Assembly: GCA_900754075.1 (NCBI GenBank)
Contig: CAAEBN010000018.1
Location: 1 to 6,840 of the forward strand
Length of the DNA: 6,840 nucleotides
Direction of reading: 5' to 3'
Origin: an uncultured Collinsella sp.
GTDB lineage: Bacteria; Actinomycetota; Coriobacteriia; Coriobacteriales; Coriobacteriaceae
Shown: in pieces, positions 5,850-6,840 of the stretch
How the letters are laid out: each line of letters opens with the position of its first letter
How positions within the stretch are numbered: position 1 is the stretch's first letter
Translations under genes and position numbers: made by a program
Notes under the pieces: generated by a model
Seen by the model: only the letters and a program-made list of their open reading frames with translations
Database searches by the model: none
What the model was told of the DNA's origin: nothing

Positions 5850-6437
5850 TTATAAGTTGCTGCGAAATACGGACGGTTGATAATCAAGGCGCGCTATGCG
5901 GGTTGCTATAGCTCGAACGTCCCACGTCCGATGCACCAAAGCGTTTGCGACAGCTTCGCGAAACGCCTCGAGAGGAATTCGATCGGTTTGGACGCGCTCC
6001 ATCCCTTCGATACGCTCATAACGGTAGTAGCGTGCAAACATAGCCACCGCCCTGTCCACCTGCTCAATTGCGGATACATTTGTCGCCGCCTCGCGATCCA
6101 AGATCACATCCTCGGTATCACCAAAACGGACGCAGTCGATGCCCGGGAAATCATTCTTATCCGCCAAAATCGCCGCAGCGTTGGTATAGCCATCTTTGCC
6201 GAGCAAGCGAAGCGTGCGCATAATATCCGGCGTTAGCTCAGAAATGCCGAGATGTTCAACACACTTATGCTCGAGCGTGTGAAAACTCAAGTCCTGGCGA
6301 GCCGACGTGAGCGCGTCGAACGTTACGTTGCTGCCTTCGAGCGTCAGCCTGCCATACTCAAACCGGTCGACCTCCACCGTTGCCGAATCGTTTCGCCTGT
6401 AGGCCTTCAAGATATAAGACGAAAACCGTTTGCGCAC
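5850..6437 (-). pseudogene. Fragment of an AlbA_2/RecG-like ATP-binding protein, both ends missing
   Basis: The frame holds 195 codons and reads like the middle of the large family of putative AlbA_2 DNA-binding/HATPase_c_4 proteins often labelled RecG-like helicases. Seen in order: FDALTSARQDLSF; LRLLGKDGYTNAAAILADKN; FPGIDCVRFGDTEDVILDRE; and the start of the ATPase-like fold, LEAFREAVANALVHRTWDV. Family members are usually about twice this length or more. They have an N-terminal AlbA_2 domain and continue after the HRxW/HRDY motif through the ATP-binding loops and a winged helix. Here the homology begins at about residue 11, close to a perfect inverted repeat, and degenerates after TWDV into unrelated residues before a TAA. 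The GTG start lies just beyond the left repeat arm and has no clear ribosome site. It is most likely a relic, with function unlikely. Confidence 0.65.
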
Positions 6438-6470
6438 TGATTTATCCGAGACGCAAACGGTTTTCGTCTT
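6416..6470. repeat. Perfect 19-bp inverted repeat with 17-nt spacer
   Basis: AAGACGAAAACCGTTTGCG (6416-6434) and its exact complement (6452-6470) flank a 17-nt spacer. Neither arm is GC-rich enough, nor followed by a T-tract, to be a plain terminator. The element sits exactly where homology of the AlbA_2-like fragment begins. It may be an operator, a recombination footprint, or the end of a small mobile element. Confidence 0.75.
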
Positions 6471-6546
6471 GATTTGCGTACGGAATTAAGACGCATAATT
6501 TCGCTTTCGTATGGCTCAATACCGGACGCAGACTGTTTTCGTCTGT
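6450..6546. repeat. Degenerate direct copies of the same ~20-bp motif
   Basis: The plus-strand motif GACGCAAACGGTTTTCGTCT (6450-6469) recurs as GACGCAGACTGTTTTCGTCT (6525-6544), identical at 18 of 20 bases. A poorer copy starts at 6490 (GACGCA, then TTTCGT). Start points are 40 and 35 bp apart. The two good copies contain a short internal dyad (AGACG/CGTCT, or CAGAC/GTCTG). With the inverted copy at 6416 this makes four occurrences in about 130 bp. The unequal spacing and decay do not suit a CRISPR array. Confidence 0.5.
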
Positions 6547-6570
6547 CAATACGTCTGCAATCCAAACGAA

Positions 6571-6604
6571 AAGAGCCCCGAGCTCGTATGAACTCGGGGC
6601 TCTT
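6571..6604 (-). terminator. Strong rho-independent terminator
   Basis: A perfect 12-bp stem, AAGAGCCCCGAG with CTCGGGGCTCTT, and a 10-nt loop. On the minus strand it runs into TTTTCGTTT. On the plus strand the tail (GGTGCC) is poor, so the minus direction is favoured. It would stop transcripts entering from the gene at the right edge and insulate the relic region. Confidence 0.75.
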
Positions 6605-6790
6605 GGTGCCGCACATCTATGAGAGGATAAATTCGATGCGTACGGGCGCTACTCCATGAAGCCGCCCTGGGATGGCGGCAACCTCGTCGTTACCCGTCTG
6701 ATGGGTGTGTTCAAGGCGTCCGTTCCTCTTTTTATCGACGTAACGGGCAAAAAAGCGAGGCTTCGGTAGTTTGTGTGACAAGGGGCTAGC

Positions 6791-6840
6791 CTAGGCAGCA
6801 ACGCTCTTCGCTCCCTTCACGCCCTTCTTCCTCGCCTTCA
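6791..6840 (-). CDS. C-terminal tail of an unidentified lysine-rich protein, partial
   Basis: One minus-strand frame from the right edge reads KARKKGVKGAKSVAA and stops at TAG (6791-6793). Only 15 residues are visible. Lys/Ala-rich ends like this occur on nucleic-acid-binding proteins (HU- or histone-like proteins, some ribosomal proteins and helicases), but 15 residues cannot identify a family. Support comes from the strong minus-strand terminator about 190 bp downstream and the shared orientation of the window. The frame could still be a chance opening. Confidence 0.35.
   Translation of the reverse strand, partial: KARKKGVKGAKSVAA

Noticed and set aside
5678..5887. A 69-codon minus-strand frame (TTG start)
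   Set aside because: It runs through both arms of the foldback element, lacks a ribosome site and overlaps the relic in another frame. It is more likely repeat DNA than a gene.
6450..6546. CRISPR-like array
   Set aside because: Only two good copies and one poor one occur, spacing is unequal (40 and 35 bp), and there are no cas genes; the perfect pair is inverted, not direct.
6748..6766. Possible terminator just after the right-edge gene (T6 tract on the minus strand)
   Set aside because: The stem before the T-tract is only 4 bp with a 3-nt loop, too weak to call. The strong hairpin at 6571-6604 is the better terminator.

Overview
The window looks chromosomal and comes from a high-GC actinobacterium. 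The best guess is class Coriobacteriia, possibly Collinsella. This rests on GC-rich wobble positions, an actinobacterial GlnA2-like glutamine synthetase homologue, an OmpR-type GlnR-like regulator, and the general look of the intergenic repeats. No 16S or other decisive marker is present, so the genus is an inference. All intact genes I recognise lie on the minus strand, so the window is best read right to left.

Right part (about 5520-6840): a broken-up region. A K/A-rich C-terminal tail of an unidentified gene enters at the right edge. It is followed by a strong hairpin terminator and a cluster of direct and inverted copies of a roughly 20-bp motif, including a perfect 19-bp inverted repeat. 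Next comes a fragment of an AlbA_2/RecG-like ATP-binding protein that has lost both ends, and then a roughly 160-bp foldback element. The region appears to be gene relics interspersed with palindromic repeats.

Middle (3680-5575): two one-component repressors, a GntR/FCD-family regulator (4827-5519) and a LacI-family regulator (3680-4702). A 17-bp palindrome overlaps the gntR upstream region and is a plausible autoregulatory operator. Neither regulator has an obvious catabolic partner inside the window.

Left-centre (1495-3545): the most interesting part. A glutamine-synthetase-fold gene is followed 50 bp later by an OmpR-family regulator whose receiver domain lacks the usual acidic pair and lysine, as in actinobacterial GlnR. 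The synthetase homologue has lost several residues that hold the catalytic metals in normal GS: two n1 glutamates are Ala and Gly, and the n2 histidine is Phe. Its overall fold motifs are intact. A GlnR-box-like sequence (TTAAC-N6-GAAAC) lies upstream of the gene. Together these suggest a nitrogen-control unit in which the GS-like protein may be a sensor or may use a different substrate, rather than being a housekeeping glutamine synthetase.

Left end (1-1288): an HtrA/DegP-type membrane-anchored serine protease, cut by the window edge inside its PDZ domain. It is separated from the regulator by two hairpins, the first of which is a good terminator.
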